From Streptomyces violaceusniger Tu 4113 (GTDB lineage: Bacteria > Actinomycetota > Actinomycetes > Streptomycetales > Streptomycetaceae): a DNA stretch of 64,000 nucleotides. Position numbers and translations under genes: made by a program. The first letter of the stretch is position 1, and each line of letters begins with the position of its first letter. The notes under the pieces were generated by a model. That model was not told where the DNA came from. It ran no database searches and saw nothing but the letters and a program-made list of their open reading frames with translations. The stretch covers positions 10,230,001-10,294,000 of the forward strand of contig NC_015957.1 of the NCBI RefSeq assembly GCF_000147815.2. The letters run 5' to 3'. Below are positions 61,357 through 64,000 of this stretch, piece after piece.

Positions 61357-63189
61357 ATGCCTGACAGTCAAGATGCCGAAACGTCCGGAGAGGTTCCCAA
61401 CCGGATACGGCGCCTGCTGCGCGGCCCCAGGCCGGAGGCCATGCCCACGGTCGTCGGCACAGCCTGCACGCTCATCGGGCTGATGGACATCGTCTTCCCC
61501 CGGCTGCGCCACAGCAGGGTGCACGCGCTGGCCGAGCTGCTGCCGGGCGCCGTGAGCTCCCTGGCCGCCGCCGCCTCGATCGTGGTCGGTCTGCTGCTGC
61601 TGATGCTGGCCCACGGCCTCAAGCGGCGTAAGCGGCGGGCCTGGGTCGCGGCCGTGGGGCTGCTGCCCGTCGGCGCGGCCGCCCAGCTCCTCTACCGGCA
61701 CTCGGTCATCGGCATGGTCCTCTCCCTCGTCCTGATGGGGGTGCTGATCCGCTACCGCGCCGAGTTCGCGGCGCTGCCCGATCCGCGCAGCCGCTGGATG
61801 GCGCTGGCCAACTTCGTGGTCATGGGCGCGGTCAGCCTCGGCGTGGGACTGCTCATCGTCCGTTCCCATCCGGACGCCATCGAAGGAAATCCGTCGCTCA
61901 GCGAGCAGCTGGAACATGTCCTGTGGGGCCTGTTCGGCTTCGAGGGGCCGGTCGGCTACCGCCACGGCGCGGACTACACCGTCGGCTACTCGCTCGGCGC
62001 GCTCGGCCTGCTGACCGTCGCCACCACCGCCTATCTCGCCTTCCGCCCCGAACACCCCGCCGCCCGCCTCACCCCCGGGGACGAGGAGCGGCTGCGGGAG
62101 CTGCTCGCCGCCCACGGGCGCCGCGACTCGCTCGGCCACTTCGCGCTCCGCCGCGACAAGGCCGTGGTCTTCTCCCCCAGCGGCAAGGCCGCGGTCTGCT
62201 ACCGCGTGGTCTCCGGGGTGATGCTCGCCAGCGGCGACCCGGTCGGCGACGTGGAGGCGTGGCCCGGCGCGATCGCCTGCTTCATGGAGGAGGCGCGGGC
62301 CCACTCCTGGACCCCGGCGGTGATGGGGTGCAGCGAGACCGGCGGCGAGGTGTGGACCCGGGAGACCGGCCTGGACGCGCTCGAACTCGGCGACGAGGCC
62401 ATCGTCGATGTGGCGGACTTCACCCTGTCCGGGCGCGCCATGCGCAACGTACGCCAGATGGTCAAGCGGATCGAGCGGGCCGGCTACCAGACCCGGGTGC
62501 GGCGCGCCGCCGACCTGGGCCCCGAGGAACTGGAGGCCATCCGGCGCGCCGCCGCCGACTGGCGGGGCACCGACACCGAGCGCGGCTTCTCGATGGCGCT
62601 GGGCCGGATCGGCGACCCGGCGGACGGGGACGCGGTCATCGCCACCGCCCACAAGGCCGCCGGCGAGGACGCCGAGGAGGGCCCGTACGGGGACCTCAAG
62701 GCCGTGCTGCACTTCGTGCCGTGGGGCCCGGACGGAATGTCCCTGGAGCTGATGCGGCGCGACCGGAGCGCCGACCCGGGCATGAACGAGCTGCTGATCG
62801 TGGCCGCCCTGCAGGCCGCCCCCGAGCTGGGCGTGGAGCGGGTGTCGCTGAACTTCGCGATGTTCCGCTCGGCGCTGGCGCGCGGCGAGAAGCTGGGCGC
62901 GGGCCCGGTGCTGCGCGGCTGGCGGGCGCTGCTGGTGTTCCTCTCCCGCTGGTTCCAGATCGAATCGCTGTACAAGTTCAACGCCAAGTTCCAGCCGCGC
63001 TGGGAGCCGCGCTTCGTGGTCTTCCGCAACACCCGGGACCTGCCCCGGATCGGCCTGGCCGCGATGCAGGCCGAGGGCTTCGTCTCGTTCGCCCTGCCCC
63101 GGCTGCTGCGCCGCGGACCGCGCCCCGAGCCCCGGCCCTGCGCCCATCGGCGGCTGGCCGACGGGCGGGGGCTGCAGCAGGCGGCCTGA
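61357..63189 (+). CDS. MprF-like DUF2156 phosphatidylglycerol lysyltransferase-domain protein
   Basis: A 610-residue membrane protein. About six hydrophobic segments lie within residues 28-245, followed by a cytosolic tandem-GNAT DUF2156 domain (about 260-590; LASGDPVGDVEAWPGAIACF, VADFTLSGRAMRNVRQMVKR, MSLELMRRDRSADPGMNELL, KFNAKFQPRWEPRFVVF). MprF-type proteins move an amino acid from aminoacyl-tRNA to phosphatidylglycerol, altering membrane charge and drug resistance; some act without the flippase half. The ATG at 61357 is the first sensible start. It is separated by 34 bp from folP. Confidence 0.9.
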   Translation: MPDSQDAETSGEVPNRIRRLLRGPRPEAMPTVVGTACTLIGLMDIVFPRLRHSRVHALAELLPGAVSSLAAAASIVVGLLLLMLAHGLKRRKRRAWVAAVGLLPVGAAAQLLYRHSVIGMVLSLVLMGVLIRYRAEFAALPDPRSRWMALANFVVMGAVSLGVGLLIVRSHPDAIEGNPSLSEQLEHVLWGLFGFEGPVGYRHGADYTVGYSLGALGLLTVATTAYLAFRPEHPAARLTPGDEERLRELLAAHGRRDSLGHFALRRDKAVVFSPSGKAAVCYRVVSGVMLASGDPVGDVEAWPGAIACFMEEARAHSWTPAVMGCSETGGEVWTRETGLDALELGDEAIVDVADFTLSGRAMRNVRQMVKRIERAGYQTRVRRAADLGPEELEAIRRAAADWRGTDTERGFSMALGRIGDPADGDAVIATAHKAAGEDAEEGPYGDLKAVLHFVPWGPDGMSLELMRRDRSADPGMNELLIVAALQAAPELGVERVSLNFAMFRSALARGEKLGAGPVLRGWRALLVFLSRWFQIESLYKFNAKFQPRWEPRFVVFRNTRDLPRIGLAAMQAEGFVSFALPRLLRRGPRPEPRPCAHRRLADGRGLQQAA

Positions 63190-63211
63190 TCCAGAAGGCA
63201 CCCCCTACGCC

Positions 63212-63217
63212 TAGGCT
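63212..63217 (+). promoter_or_regulatory. -10-like TAGGCT before folP
   Basis: TAGGCT ends 6 nt before the ATG at 63224 with no Shine-Dalgarno, matching the leaderless pattern seen at 12840. Confidence 0.45.
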
Positions 63218-63223
63218 GGGCAC

Positions 63224-64000
63224 ATGAGCACGTTGCATGGGCGGGGCCGGGTGGCCGGACTGCCGGAGTGGGACCGGTGCGCGGTGATGGGCGTGGTGAA
63301 CGTCACACCGGACTCCTTCTCCGACGGCGGCCGGTGGTTCGACACCGAACTGGCCGTCAAGCACGGTCTCGATCTGGTCGCCGCCGGGGCCGACCTGGTG
63401 GACGTCGGCGGTGAGTCGACCCGGCCCGGCGCGGCGCGCGTCGACGAGGCCGAGGAGCTGCGCCGGGTGATCCCCGTCGTCCGGGAGCTGGCCGCGACCG
63501 GTGCCGTGATCAGCGTGGACACCATGCGGGCCACGGTGGCCGAGCGGGCCGTGGCGGCCGGGGCCCGGCTGGTCAACGACGTCAGCGGCGGCGGCGCCGA
63601 CCCCGCGATGGTGCCCGCGGTGGCCGCGGCGGAGGTGCCGTTCGTGGTGATGCACTGGCGCGGCCAGTCGATCGACATGAACAACCGAGCGGTGTACGCG
63701 GACGTGGTCGGCGAGGTCGTCGCCGAGCTGCGCACCGGCCTGGAGCAGGCCGTCGCGGGCGGTATCGACCCGGAACGGATCGTGATCGACCCGGGCCTGG
63801 GCTTCGCCAAGGACGCCGGGCACGACCTGACTCTGGTCGCCCATCTGTCCGCGCTGCGGGAGCTGGGCCGCCCGCTGCTGGTGGCGGCCTCCCGCAAGCG
63901 GTTCCTGGGGCGCGTCCTGGCCGGCGACGGCGGCAGCCCGCCGCCCGCGCGTGAGCGGGACGCCGCCACGGCGGCGGTCACCGCGCTCGCGGCGCGTGAG
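63224..64000 (+). CDS. folP: Dihydropteroate synthase (3' end outside window)
   Basis: Condenses 6-hydroxymethyl-dihydropterin pyrophosphate with p-aminobenzoate in folate synthesis; the sulphonamide target. The open frame runs from ATG 63224 off the window edge, 259 codons visible. DHPS landmarks are intact: NVTPDSFSDGG (26-36), DVGGESTRPGA, ISVDTMRATVAERA, NDVSGG, VMHWRG, IDPGLGFAKD and SRKRFLGR. The family is normally about 270-290 residues, so only the last 10-30 are missing. It probably begins a folate operon rightwards. Confidence 0.96.
   Translation, partial: MSTLHGRGRVAGLPEWDRCAVMGVVNVTPDSFSDGGRWFDTELAVKHGLDLVAAGADLVDVGGESTRPGAARVDEAEELRRVIPVVRELAATGAVISVDTMRATVAERAVAAGARLVNDVSGGGADPAMVPAVAAAEVPFVVMHWRGQSIDMNNRAVYADVVGEVVAELRTGLEQAVAGGIDPERIVIDPGLGFAKDAGHDLTLVAHLSALRELGRPLLVAASRKRFLGRVLAGDGGSPPPARERDAATAAVTALAARE

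Noticed and set aside
61282..63201. 639-codon frame antisense to the DUF2156 gene
   Set aside because: Product is Gly/Arg/Pro-rich shadow sequence; the opposite strand encodes a recognisable MprF-like protein.

Overview
The window is a high-GC actinomycete chromosome segment, almost certainly from Streptomyces or a close relative. The evidence is very GC-rich coding sequence with many GTG starts and 4-bp start/stop overlaps, mycothiol genes (mshA, mshD), lsr2, a Scr1-type regulator/DUF397/ATPase trio, and a clpC - SCO3374-like - lsr2 cluster. No rRNA, tRNA, CRISPR array, transposase or prophage gene was found. Most of the window is conserved core genome, with accessory genes concentrated at about 1-3 kb and 23.4-34.5 kb.

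Layout. 0-3.1 kb: tandem GntR/UTRA regulators, an orphan small protein, and a divergent SDR/ArsR pair around a palindrome. 3.2-13.7 kb: gpmA, an MFS exporter preceded by three 13-bp direct repeats, an ECF sigma factor with an M48 peptidase, a secreted beta-helix protein, a YbjN-like protein, mshA and a methyltransferase. 13.9-22.3 kb: amino-acid permease, HTH regulator, aldo/keto reductase, then a polyphosphate cluster (NUDIX, CHAD, ppk). 22.4-26.5 kb: mshD, a PDDEXK (DUF1016) nuclease-like gene, and a secreted 5'-nucleotidase.

26.5-34.5 kb is an accessory block. It holds a macrolide-type glycosyltransferase with an apparent leader-peptide attenuator, DUF397/Scr1/ATPase genes, an Rpn-type PD-(D/E)XK protein followed by a duplicated C-terminal fragment, and a stand-alone NACHT NTPase of the bacterial immune type between C-rich, repeat-laden non-coding tracts. 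34.5-41 kb: clpC, SCO3374-like gene, lsr2, an ArgA-like acetyltransferase, a BlaI-type repressor and small conserved proteins.

41.3-47 kb is one leftward operon, DUF2520 - panC - nadB - nadC - coaX, joining pantothenate/CoA and NAD synthesis; its genes overlap by 4 bp except at nadC-coaX, where a 104-bp insertion duplicates the coaX start. 47-50.3 kb: a threonine-aldolase-like enzyme and two ArsR-type regulators. 50.4-54.8 kb: a NarL-type two-component system, then a MidA/NDUFAF7-like methyltransferase beside a lone NuoD paralogue. 54.8-60 kb: a coiled-coil membrane protein and an osmolyte (betaine-type) ABC importer. 60-64 kb: a membrane-anchored esterase-fold protein, an MprF-like DUF2156 protein and the 5' part of folP, which runs off the window.

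The strongest leads for new biology are the 9-codon leader ORF and complementary arms upstream of the glycosyltransferase, the NACHT gene, and paired palindromes in and beside the DUF1016 gene. Further leads are the methyltransferase-NuoD pair and the duplicated coaX start. Homology statements are from motif recognition and memory; no database search was run.
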